This document shows, one piece after another, positions 26,349 to 33,686 of a stretch of 64,000 nucleotides of DNA (positions are counted from its first letter, which is position 1; each line of letters starts with the position of its first letter). The DNA is from Streptomyces sp. NBC_01217. GTDB taxonomy: Bacteria > Actinomycetota > Actinomycetes > Streptomycetales > Streptomycetaceae. The notes under the pieces are model-generated. The model was given only the letters and a program-made list of their open reading frames with translations, was not told the DNA's origin and searched no databases. A program made the position numbers and the translations under genes. The stretch spans positions 8,125,501 to 8,189,500 of the forward strand of contig NZ_CP108538.1 in the NCBI RefSeq assembly GCF_035994185.1, in the 5' to 3' direction.

Positions 26349-27743
26349 TCAGCCGCGGCCCAGCGCGCGGTCGGTCAGGGGGCCCGCGCAGCCGGTGTAC
26401 CGGGCGGGTTCGGTCAGCTCGGCCAGATCGAGACCCGCGAGTTCGGGCTCCTCGTCCAGTACGTCGCCGAGCACGTCGGCCAGATCCGTGGTCTCCGCGC
26501 GGGCCCGGGCGGCGGCGCTCACCAGGACCTCCCTGGCGCGCTTGCGGCCGATCCGGTCGGAGAACACGGCCGCCAGCCGTTCCGAGACGATCAGCCCGTC
26601 GGTGAGCTGGAGATTCTCCCGCATGGCGTACGGGACGACGCGCAGCCCCTCGGTGAGCTCGGCGGCGTCGTGCGCGGCCCCGCCGACGAGCCGCAGCAGT
26701 TCGCGCAGCGGCTCCCACTCGGCGTGCCAGGCCCCGGCCGGCCGTTCGTCCTCGGCGACGAGCGAGCCGTACAGCGTCGCCGCCAGGCCGGGGGCGCGAC
26801 GGGCGGCCGCCGCGATCAGCGTGGCCCGCACCGGGTTGGACTTCTGCGGCATGGTGGACGAACCGCCCAGCTGTCCCTCGGTGACCTCGCCGATCTCGGT
26901 CCGGGACAGGGTGAGCACATCGGCGGCCATCTTGCCGAGCGCGCCCGCAGTGAAGGCGAGGGCGCCCGCCAGATCGGCGACCGGGGTACGCAGGGTGTGC
27001 CACGGCAGCAGGGGCTCGGCCAGAGCGAGTTCGTTCGCGAACGCCTGGAGGAGGGCCAGCCCCGGGGTGTCGCCGTCCGTGTCCTCGGCGTCGGTCTCGG
27101 CGCCGGGCGCGGGCTCGCCGGTGGACTCGAAGGCCCCGAAGACGGCCAGCGTCCCCGCCGCGCCGCCGAGTTGCGCGGGAAGCGACTGCCGTACGGCCGA
27201 CAGCCTGTCCCGTGCGTCGAGGACCAGCGCGCGCCACCCGGCGGCCTTCAGCCCGAAGGTGGTCGGCACGGCGTGCTGGGTGAGCGTACGGCCGGCCATC
27301 GGGGTGTTGCGATGTGCGGCGGCGAGCCGGGCCACCGCGTCCGCGGCCCGCGCCAGATCGTCGAGCACCGGTGCCAGGGTCCGCGTGGCGACCAGCATGG
27401 CGGCCGTGTCGAGGATGTCCTGGCTCGTCGCGCCCCGGTGCACATACGGCCGGACGTCCGGCTCCACCGCGGCGGCGAGGTCGGCGGCCAGCGCGATGAC
27501 CGGATTGCCTCCCGCACGTGCGCGCAGCGCCATGTCCCGCATGTCGAACCGGCTCGCGTCGGCCGCCGCCGCGGTCACCGCCCTCCCGGCCTCGGCCGGG
27601 GCGAGCCCACAGCTGGACTGGGCGCGGGTGAGCGCGGCCTCGGCGTCGAGCATCGCCTGCAGAAAGGCGCTGTCGCCGGTGGCCGTCTCGGCGGGGGAGC
27701 CGGCCCGCCCGGGGGCGAGCAGTCCGGCATCGCTCTCGTACAT
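26349..27743 (-). CDS. pcaB: 3-carboxy-cis,cis-muconate cycloisomerase-like lyase
   Basis: Fumarase/aspartase-superfamily enzyme, closest in pattern to PcaB, which cycloisomerises 3-carboxymuconate in the protocatechuate branch of the beta-ketoadipate pathway. The 464-residue protein carries YVHRGATSQDILDTA, RTLTQHAVPTTFGLK and the superfamily signature GGSSTMPQKSNP with the catalytic serine loop. An acidic insert (GAETDAEDTDGDTPG) interrupts the middle. The ATG at 27743 has GGAG 9 bases upstream. No other pca gene (pcaC, D, F, G, H, I, J) lies in the window, so the assignment rests on motif alone; another superfamily lyase, such as an adenylosuccinate-lyase-like enzyme, remains possible. Confidence 0.78.
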   Translation of the reverse strand: MYESDAGLLAPGRAGSPAETATGDSAFLQAMLDAEAALTRAQSSCGLAPAEAGRAVTAAAADASRFDMRDMALRARAGGNPVIALAADLAAAVEPDVRPYVHRGATSQDILDTAAMLVATRTLAPVLDDLARAADAVARLAAAHRNTPMAGRTLTQHAVPTTFGLKAAGWRALVLDARDRLSAVRQSLPAQLGGAAGTLAVFGAFESTGEPAPGAETDAEDTDGDTPGLALLQAFANELALAEPLLPWHTLRTPVADLAGALAFTAGALGKMAADVLTLSRTEIGEVTEGQLGGSSTMPQKSNPVRATLIAAAARRAPGLAATLYGSLVAEDERPAGAWHAEWEPLRELLRLVGGAAHDAAELTEGLRVVPYAMRENLQLTDGLIVSERLAAVFSDRIGRKRAREVLVSAAARARAETTDLADVLGDVLDEEPELAGLDLAELTEPARYTGCAGPLTDRALGRG

Positions 27744-27801
27744 CAGCTGAACTCCAGGAAGACCGTTGCTCCGGCAGGACCGATACCCCAGAAAGACCGT
27801 T

Positions 27802-27818
27802 CCCGCCCGATGGGCGGG
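27802..27818 (-). terminator. Short hairpin after the VOC gene
   Basis: A 7-bp stem (CCCGCCC/GGGCGGG) with a 3-base loop lies 17 bases past the VOC stop on the minus strand. It is a modest terminator candidate. Confidence 0.4.
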
Positions 27819-27834
27819 CGGGTCCACTGTGGCC

Positions 27835-28602
27835 CTAACCCTCGTCGTCCGCCCGATGGATACCGAACACCGCGCCCTGCGGATCCCGTACCACCGCGAT
27901 CCGGGGTCCGTCCGGGACGCTCGTCGGCGGCATCAGCAGTTCGCCGCCCGCCCCCTGCGCGGTGGCCGCCACCGCGTCGACGTCCGTCACGGCGAAGTAC
28001 GGCAGCCAGTTGGGCGGCGCCTGCGGCGGGAACCTGTCGTCCATGATCAGCATGCCGCCGAAGTCCTGGCCGGCCACGCCCCACTGCGGGTAGCTTTCCG
28101 ACGCGGTGTTCACCGTCCATCCGAAGACCGCGGGATAGAAGACGAGCGCCTGGTCGGCCTCCCGGGTGACGAGTTCGACCCAGCCGAGCGTTCCCGGGGA
28201 GTTCAGCCGCTCGGCGCCGCCGAAGGCGCGGCCCTGCCACAGCGAGAACACCGCGCCCGACGGATCGGCGACCACCGCGAATCTGCCCTGGTCGAACACG
28301 TCCATCGGGTCGACCAGCAGCGTGCCGCCCGCCGACTTCACCTTCCCGGCCGTGGCGTCCGTGTCCTCGGCGGCGAACGAGACCGTCCAGGCGGGTGGCC
28401 GGCCCGGCTGGTAGACGGGGCTGAGCGCGGCCACCCGCGCATCGCCGAGGTGGGCCATGGTGTAGCCCCCGGCCTCCTCGCGCGGATCGGTCTCGCAACG
28501 CCAGCCGAAGAGCGCCGCGTAGAAGGACTTGGCGCCCGGGACGTCGGGGGTGCTCAGCTCGATCCAGCATGGACCGCTGGGCACCGGTTCGGTGAGCTTC
28601 AT
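27835..28602 (-). CDS. VOC-superfamily protein with two glyoxalase-like modules
   Basis: A 255-residue cytoplasmic protein of the vicinal-oxygen-chelate superfamily, with two tandem beta-alpha-beta-beta-beta units. Module one starts CWIELSTPDVPGAKSFYAALFGW and ends RFAVVADPSGAVFSLWQ. Module two repeats the pattern as LGWVELVTREADQALVFYPAVFGW and ends RIAVVRDPQGAVFGIHR. This resembles the CFP30 hydroxylase-like group of actinobacteria. ATG at 28602 is set by a GGAGG 7 bases upstream. It is divergent from the FUSC gene. The substrate is unknown; glyoxalase, fosfomycin-type or dioxygenase activity cannot be told apart from sequence. Confidence 0.85.
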   Translation of the reverse strand: MKLTEPVPSGPCWIELSTPDVPGAKSFYAALFGWRCETDPREEAGGYTMAHLGDARVAALSPVYQPGRPPAWTVSFAAEDTDATAGKVKSAGGTLLVDPMDVFDQGRFAVVADPSGAVFSLWQGRAFGGAERLNSPGTLGWVELVTREADQALVFYPAVFGWTVNTASESYPQWGVAGQDFGGMLIMDDRFPPQAPPNWLPYFAVTDVDAVAATAQGAGGELLMPPTSVPDGPRIAVVRDPQGAVFGIHRADDEG

Positions 28603-28756
28603 CGGGTTTCCTCCGGGAAACGGGGATCCAGGACGCGGGGGTGTGCGGACACACGGGTGCCTGGGCACGCGCCCGGCTGTCCCCGTGCAGTTGCACGCTA
28701 TGGGGTCGTGGAGGGGGCGGCCGTCGATGCCACGGCATCGGCGGCGGAAAAGTATT

Positions 28757-28787
28757 TTACAGGTGTAATACCTGCTAATATATATGG
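28757..28787 (+). promoter_or_regulatory. FUSC promoter with MarR-type dyad
   Basis: A locally AT-rich stretch in a very GC-rich region. TTACA-GG-TGTAA (28757-28768) is a dyad of MarR operator size. TAATAT (28776-28781) fits a -10 element and ends 6 bases before the GTG at 28788, so the mRNA is probably leaderless. The MarR gene at the end of this operon is the natural ligand. Confidence 0.55.
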
Positions 28788-30491
28788 GTGAGTGATACAA
28801 GCATCTGGTCCCGGCAGCCCTCCGTCCGCAGACTTCCGCTGACCGCCCCCCTGCGCCTCGTCCGGCCCTCGGACATGTGGTTCAAACCGGCACTGAGCGT
28901 GGTCGTGGCCACCGCCGTACCGGATCTGGTGCTGCTCGCAGCCGGCCGGCTCGACCTCGTGATGTACACGATGGCCGGTTCGCTCTGTGCGCTGTACGGC
29001 CACAACCTCCCCTACGCCCGCCGCGCCCGGGCCGTCGCCGGAGTCGTCGTCTCCATGGTCATCGCCATGGCGGTGTCCCTGGTCGCGGCCTCGCTCACCG
29101 GATCGACCGCCGTGCTGATCGCCGTGGGCGCACTCCTCGCGGCCACGCAGAAGACGCTCTGCGACGCCACCCGCATCGGCCCGCCCGGACCGGTGATCTT
29201 CACGTTCGTCACCTCGGCCGCACTTTTCGTCCCGCAGCACCTCGGCCAGGTGCCCGGCCACCTCGCGCTGACCCTGGCCGCGGGCGCGATCTCCTGGCTG
29301 GTGACGATCGGGCCCGCGATGATCCGCAGGGAGGGGCCCGAGCGCCGGGCCACCGCCCGCGCCCTCGACGCGGCCGCCGCATACGTCGCCGAACCCGGAC
29401 ACCGCACCCGGCACACCGCGGCCGCCGCCGTGCACGCGGCCTGGCAGACACTGCTCGCAGCCGGACGCCCCACCCCCGTACGCCGGGCGCTCGAACGCCT
29501 CGTCGTCCACGCCGAGGCCGCCCTCGCCGGGGGCGCCCCAGCTCCGGCCTCCGACCCCGCCCCCGACCCCGAGTGGCTCCGCGCCCGTGCCCGGCAGACC
29601 CGTGCGCGCGGGCCCGTCCCCACCCCGCCGCCCGCCCCCGGTACGCCGGAAGAAGTGTTCGGCATCGACGCCGAACAGCCCGCCCGGCGCACCGGAAGCC
29701 GCCGCGACGCCCGCCGCGTACTGCTGCGCAGCCTCGCCCCGGGCTCCCCGCTGCTCCCCATCGGCGCCCGCGTACTCATCGGCTGCGCCCTGGCCGGATA
29801 TGTCTCCCAGGCGGCCGGCGTCGGCCGCCCCTACTGGGCGATCGTCAGCGCCGCCTCCCTCTACCAGGCCAATGTGACCCTGTCCTGGAACCGGGCCCTC
29901 CAGCGCACCCTCGGCAATCTGCTCGGCGTCCTCGTCTTCGCCGCCGTCCTCCCCGTCACCCGCACCGGACCGCCGGCCCTCATCGGCTTCTGTCTGTTCT
30001 TCGGCTTCGCGGCCGAGGCCCTGATCACCCGCAACTACTGGCTCGGCTCCATCGCTGTCACACCGATGGCCCTGCTGGTCCTGGAGTTCCGCGGCACCCA
30101 CCCGGCCGGCGAGCTGATCGGCGACCGGGTTCTGGACACCGTGATCGGCACCGGAGTGGGCGTCCTCGCCGCCATGCTGGTGACCAACCGCCGCGCCGCG
30201 GGCCGCCTCGAAACGGCCCTGGCCGCAACCGACCGCGCCCGCGCCCACGCCGTACACACGCTCGCCGCACCGCAGTCCACGTCCGCCGCCCTCGCCGCCG
30301 CCGGGCACAGACTGACCGGATCGCTCGTCGAGCTGCGCGAGGCCGACGACATCGCGGCGGGCGAATGGTGGCAGCGCGCCCTGCCCCGGCAGCAGGTCAT
30401 CGCGGCCGAGCAGGCCGGACACCGTACGCTCGCGGCGACAGCAACACGGCGGGGGCTGATCACCCCCGCCCAGGAGAACGGAGCGGTGTGA
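28788..30491 (+). CDS. FUSC-family integral membrane exporter
   Basis: A 567-residue inner-membrane protein of the fusaric acid resistance / aromatic acid exporter (FUSC) family. Two hydrophobic blocks of several helices each (about residues 35-175 and 325-475) flank a soluble Arg/Pro-rich central region. The second block carries RPYWAIVSAASLYQANVTLSW, the typical FUSC signature. The start is GTG at 28788. The only nearby ATG leads to a stop, and there is no ribosome-binding site, consistent with a leaderless transcript. It overlaps the following MarR gene as GTGA. Export of a toxic aromatic compound under MarR control is inferred; the substrate is unknown. Confidence 0.87.
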   Translation: MSDTSIWSRQPSVRRLPLTAPLRLVRPSDMWFKPALSVVVATAVPDLVLLAAGRLDLVMYTMAGSLCALYGHNLPYARRARAVAGVVVSMVIAMAVSLVAASLTGSTAVLIAVGALLAATQKTLCDATRIGPPGPVIFTFVTSAALFVPQHLGQVPGHLALTLAAGAISWLVTIGPAMIRREGPERRATARALDAAAAYVAEPGHRTRHTAAAAVHAAWQTLLAAGRPTPVRRALERLVVHAEAALAGGAPAPASDPAPDPEWLRARARQTRARGPVPTPPPAPGTPEEVFGIDAEQPARRTGSRRDARRVLLRSLAPGSPLLPIGARVLIGCALAGYVSQAAGVGRPYWAIVSAASLYQANVTLSWNRALQRTLGNLLGVLVFAAVLPVTRTGPPALIGFCLFFGFAAEALITRNYWLGSIAVTPMALLVLEFRGTHPAGELIGDRVLDTVIGTGVGVLAAMLVTNRRAAGRLETALAATDRARAHAVHTLAAPQSTSAALAAAGHRLTGSLVELREADDIAAGEWWQRALPRQQVIAAEQAGHRTLAATATRRGLITPAQENGAV

Positions 30492-30994
30492 CCGACGACA
30501 TCGTCGCCTCGGTGGTACGGCAGTGGCAGGCCGTCAACCCGGAGCTGGACACCGGACCGATGGAACTGATCGGCCGCATCAACCGCTGCGCGGCCCTGCT
30601 CCAGCAGGCGCAGGACGCCCCGCTGCGCGCCGCCGGCCTGACCCGCGCCGAGTTCGACCTGCTCGGTGCCGTACGCCGTACCGACCGCGAACTCACACCG
30701 GGCGAGCTGGCCAGGGAGACGTTCTCCTCCGGCGCCGCCGTGACCAAGCGCCTGCGGGTCCTGCAGGAGCGCGGGCTCGTCGACCGCCGCAGCGACGCCC
30801 GGGACCGCCGAGTCGCCCACGTCCGCCTCACCGAGGACGGCCGCGACATGGTCGACCGGCTGCTGCCGCGGCAGCTGGCGTACGAGCGCACGGTGCTGTC
30901 CGGTCTCGACGAGGAGTCCCGTACCCGGCTCAGCGCCCAGCTCAGCGAGCTGCTGGTGCAGTTGGAGGGGCGCATCGGCAGCGCCGGGCGCTGA
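30488..30994 (+). CDS. MarR-family transcriptional regulator
   Basis: Dimeric winged-helix repressor of 168 residues, probably released by a small aromatic ligand. The DNA-binding part reads LTRAEFDLLGAV, LTPGELARETFSSGAAVTKRLRVLQERGLVDR with the wing RRSDARDRRVAHVRLTEDGR. The N- and C-terminal helices for dimerisation are present. GTG at 30488 overlaps the FUSC stop as GTGA, so the exporter and its regulator are translationally coupled. The dyad at 28757-28768 in front of the operon is the likely binding site, giving autoregulation. Confidence 0.9.
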   Translation: MTDDIVASVVRQWQAVNPELDTGPMELIGRINRCAALLQQAQDAPLRAAGLTRAEFDLLGAVRRTDRELTPGELARETFSSGAAVTKRLRVLQERGLVDRRSDARDRRVAHVRLTEDGRDMVDRLLPRQLAYERTVLSGLDEESRTRLSAQLSELLVQLEGRIGSAGR

Positions 30995-31067
30995 ACCGGG
31001 GCGGACAGCACTGCGGGGCGCTTTAATCCCGCGCGGACACCGGCACGTCGCTGCTACCGTCCACCGC

Positions 31068-31118
31068 ATGAAGCGCGCTGCCATGACGACGACGCCGGAG
31101 AGTGTCCCGGCGCGCTGA
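31068..31118 (+). CDS. Threonine-codon leader peptide of thrS-like gene
   Basis: A 16-codon ORF reading MKRAAMTTTPESVPAR lies 84 bases before the synthetase start. Three consecutive ACG threonine codons (31086-31094) sit shortly before a perfect hairpin. The arrangement is that of ribosome-mediated attenuation: stalling on Thr codons when charged tRNA-Thr is scarce would disfavour the terminator and let the synthetase be made. ACG is rarer than ACC in Streptomyces, which would sharpen the response. No strong ribosome-binding site was seen upstream, so translation could be leaderless; this is not proven. Confidence 0.6.
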   Translation: MKRAAMTTTPESVPAR

Positions 31119-31131
31119 CAGCTGTTCAGTC

Positions 31132-31163
31132 CGAAGCCCCGGGGCGAGTGCCCCGGGGCTTCG
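31132..31163 (+). terminator. Attenuator hairpin before the thrS-like gene
   Basis: A perfect 14-bp stem, CGAAGCCCCGGGGC with GCCCCGGGGCTTCG, closes on a GAGT loop, 13 bases after the leader peptide stop and 39 bases before the synthetase ATG. A smaller imperfect hairpin (CTGACAG/CTGTTCAG) overlaps the leader stop codon and could be the pausing structure. There is no U-tract, as is common here. Confidence 0.68.
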
Positions 31164-31202
31164 CCTTGCGGTCACTGGCCCGATGACCGCGAGGAGACCG
31201 CC

Positions 31203-32417
31203 ATGCACGACCACCGCAAGCTCGGCCGTGAGCTGGACCTGTTCGACACCGACCCGCTGATCGGTGCGGGACTTCCGTACTGGCTGCCCGACGGCGCGAT
31301 CGTGCGCCACACCCTGGAGGAGTACATCCGCACCGCCGAACGGCGGGCGGGCTACCGGCACGTGTACTCACCGGTGCTCGGCAAACGGGAGCTGTACGAG
31401 ATCTCCGGGCACTGGTCGCACTACAGCGAGGACATGTTCCCGCCGATGGACCTGGGCGGGGAACAGGTCGTGATGCGGCCCAGCCTGTGTCCGCACCACG
31501 CCGTCATCTACCGCGCCCGCTCCCACAGCTACCGTGAACTGCCGCTGCGCATGGCGGAGCTGGGCGGCATGTACCGCTCCGAACTCTCCGGAGTGCTCGG
31601 CGGACTGACCCGCGTCCGGGCCATCCAGCTGAACGACGCGCACATCTTCTGCACCCTGGACCAGGTCGCCGATGAGGCGCAGGCCGCGCTGGAGCTGATC
31701 CGCCGGACGTACCGGGCGCTGGGCATCAGCCCGGCCCGCTACCGGCTCTCGCTGCCCGGACCCGGCGGGAAATACGTTGCCGCGCCCGAGATGTGGCAGC
31801 GGTCCACCGCCCTGCTGACCGAGGTCCTCGACCGCTCCGGCCTGCCCTACGAGGCGGCCGAGGGGGAGGCCGCGTTCTACGGCCCCAAGATCGATGTGCA
31901 GGTGGCCGACGCCGCAGGCAGGGAGTCCACCCTGTCCACCGTCCAGGTCGACTTCCACCAGCCGGCCAGGTTCGACCTGCACTACATCGGCGCGGACGGC
32001 GCGAAACACCGGCCGGTCATGATCCACCGCAGCGTCATCGGCAGCGTGGAGCGAGCAGTCGCCCATCTCATCGAGGAGCACGGCGGGGCCTTCCCCGCCT
32101 GGCTCGCCCCCGCCCAGCTGGCGATCCTCCCGGTATCCGATGCCGAACTGCCCAATGCCGAGGCACTCGCCCGACGGTGCACCGGCCTCGGGCTGCGGGC
32201 CGAGATCGCCGGACCGGAACGCGGCACCCTGGGCGCCCGCATCCGGGAAGCCCGCCTGGTGCCCTACCAGGCCGTCATCGGTGCCAGGGAGGCCGCCGAC
32301 GACCGGGTCGCCCTGCGCCTGCGCGACGGGCGGCGGCTCGATCCGCTCCCCGCCGACGACGCCCTGGCCCGCATCGCCGCGCTCATCGGCGCCCACAGCA
32401 CCGAACTCTGGGACTGA
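31203..32417 (+). CDS. thrS: Short threonyl-tRNA synthetase lacking TGS and editing domains
   Basis: Class II synthetase that charges tRNA-Thr. At 404 residues it holds only the catalytic core and anticodon-binding domain; housekeeping ThrRS has about 650 and adds TGS and editing domains. Zinc ligands Cys96 (PSLCPHH), His147 (NDAHIFC) and His275 (MIHRSVIGS) are kept, as are motif 2 (YRSELSG) and motif 3 (GSVERAVAHLIEEH). The C-terminal 110 residues match the anticodon domain (LAILPVSDAEL onward). GAGGAG precedes the ATG at 31203. The leader peptide and hairpin upstream imply threonine-responsive attenuation. It is probably a second ThrRS, perhaps for stress or inhibitor resistance; whether the main one lies elsewhere cannot be seen. 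Confidence 0.9.
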   Translation: MHDHRKLGRELDLFDTDPLIGAGLPYWLPDGAIVRHTLEEYIRTAERRAGYRHVYSPVLGKRELYEISGHWSHYSEDMFPPMDLGGEQVVMRPSLCPHHAVIYRARSHSYRELPLRMAELGGMYRSELSGVLGGLTRVRAIQLNDAHIFCTLDQVADEAQAALELIRRTYRALGISPARYRLSLPGPGGKYVAAPEMWQRSTALLTEVLDRSGLPYEAAEGEAAFYGPKIDVQVADAAGRESTLSTVQVDFHQPARFDLHYIGADGAKHRPVMIHRSVIGSVERAVAHLIEEHGGAFPAWLAPAQLAILPVSDAELPNAEALARRCTGLGLRAEIAGPERGTLGARIREARLVPYQAVIGAREAADDRVALRLRDGRRLDPLPADDALARIAALIGAHSTELWD

Positions 32418-32432
32418 CGAGGGGCGCCGGCC

Positions 32433-32463
32433 CGGGAGCGGACCGTCCTGCGGTCCGCTCCCG
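32433..32463. terminator. Bidirectional terminator between thrS-like and IclR genes
   Basis: A perfect 13-bp stem (CGGGAGCGGACCG/CGGTCCGCTCCCG) with loop TCCTG between converging stops. Confidence 0.85.
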
Positions 32464-32473
32464 ACGGTCCCGC

Positions 32474-33289
32474 TCACGCCGTTCCCGTGCCCAGCAGCGC
32501 TGCGGACCGGCGCAGTTCCCCGGCGCGCTCCACGAGCGCCGCGTCGTCGCCCCGGTCGGCGGGTGCCGATGCCACCAGAGCGAGCCGGTCCCGCCGGCCC
32601 GCCCCGGCCAGCGCGACGGCGACGGCGTTCATGCCCCGCACCGACTCCCCGCGGCTGAGCGCATACCCGCAGGAGCGGATCCCGTCGAGCTCGGCGAGCA
32701 GCGCCGCGCGCGAGATGAGGGCGTCCGGCGCGATCTGCGGCAACTCCTCCCGCGGGTAGAGGGTGCAGACCTGCTCCGTCGACATCAGCGCGAGCAGCAA
32801 CTTGCCTCCCGCGGTGGCGTGGGCGGGGTGCGTGCGGCCCCTCTCCAGCATCACCCGTACCGGGTGCGACGACTCACGGCCGTCGGTGACGATGATCTGA
32901 TCGTCCATCAGTGCCGCACTCTGCACGGTCTCGCCGGTTCGCCGCACGGCGTCGTCCAGCACGGCTCCGAGCTGTTCGCGGACGGCCGCGCCGAAGCCCG
33001 CCGGGCGGCCGAGCCGCACCAGCTCGGGGCCGGCGAAATAGCCGCGGCCGGAGGAGTCCCGGATCGCGAAGCCGCGTCCCTCCAGGGTGCTGAGTACCCG
33101 GTGGGCGGTGGACCGGCCGATGCGGAGCAGCCCGGCGGCCTCGGAGACGGTCAGTGTGTCGTGGGTGAGGAACAGCTGCATCAGCCGCAGTCCGGTGTCG
33201 AGCGATTCGATGGTGTAGTCACGCGTCGACCCGCCACGCGCCTCGTCCGTCATCATGGCGACCTTTCCGTGCACCCGTCCTTCAGTCAT
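32474..33289 (-). CDS. IclR-family transcriptional regulator
   Basis: Metabolite-sensing regulator of 271 residues. The winged helix reads TIESLDTGLRLMQLFLTHDTLTVSEAAGLLRIGRSTAHRVL (about residues 25-65, split by normal spacing), followed by the IclR effector domain with AHATAGGKLLLALMS, YALSRGESVRGMNAVAVALAG and the C-terminal helix. The ATG at 33289 is set by AAGGAG 7 bases upstream; a longer upstream frame lacks homology. It converges with the thrS-like gene and is divergent from the conservon across a 397-base gap. The target genes are unknown. Confidence 0.9.
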   Translation of the reverse strand: MTEGRVHGKVAMMTDEARGGSTRDYTIESLDTGLRLMQLFLTHDTLTVSEAAGLLRIGRSTAHRVLSTLEGRGFAIRDSSGRGYFAGPELVRLGRPAGFGAAVREQLGAVLDDAVRRTGETVQSAALMDDQIIVTDGRESSHPVRVMLERGRTHPAHATAGGKLLLALMSTEQVCTLYPREELPQIAPDALISRAALLAELDGIRSCGYALSRGESVRGMNAVAVALAGAGRRDRLALVASAPADRGDDAALVERAGELRRSAALLGTGTA

Positions 33290-33686
33290 GAATGTGCTCC
33301 TTTCGGTCTGCTTCGATCGCATGTGCGCCTGCCCCTCAGTGCGGGGCGGAATGGATCGCCGCTGGTGTCGATTGCGTAGGAATACTCCGACCTGTCCTCC
33401 GGGTGCGCCCGGGAATTGTCCCGATGTGCGGTACAAGAGGCGTCCAGGTTCGCGGATTTCACCGCCTCGTCACTCCTTGCGCATGCTCGGGGGCGGTGCG
33501 TGCAAAAACTCGTGAGTGTATTACCGCTGGAGCGCTCGCGCAGGGGGTTGGGTGAATGTGCCGAAGCACCGATTCGATCTGACTAAGCTCACGCGCAGCG
33601 AAGTCGAGTTGAGATGAATTCGAGCGCTTGTTCTCAAGTGTCTTGCAAGCGTGTATACCTCCCGAATCAACCGCCAGAGGTTTTAG
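33290..33686. other. Intergenic region between IclR and conservon promoters
   Basis: This 397-base gap shows no convincing gene. The right half is comparatively AT-rich. TATACC at 33654-33659 with TTCTCA 17 bases upstream (33631-33636) is a weak promoter candidate for the cvn operon. AGAGG, 7 bases before the cvnA ATG, serves as its ribosome-binding site. No clear operator was found. Confidence 0.45.

Noticed and set aside
30995..31202. Possible T-box riboswitch before the thrS-like gene
   Set aside because: The 200-base region lacks a recognisable T-box consensus and is better explained by the Thr-codon leader peptide and hairpin.
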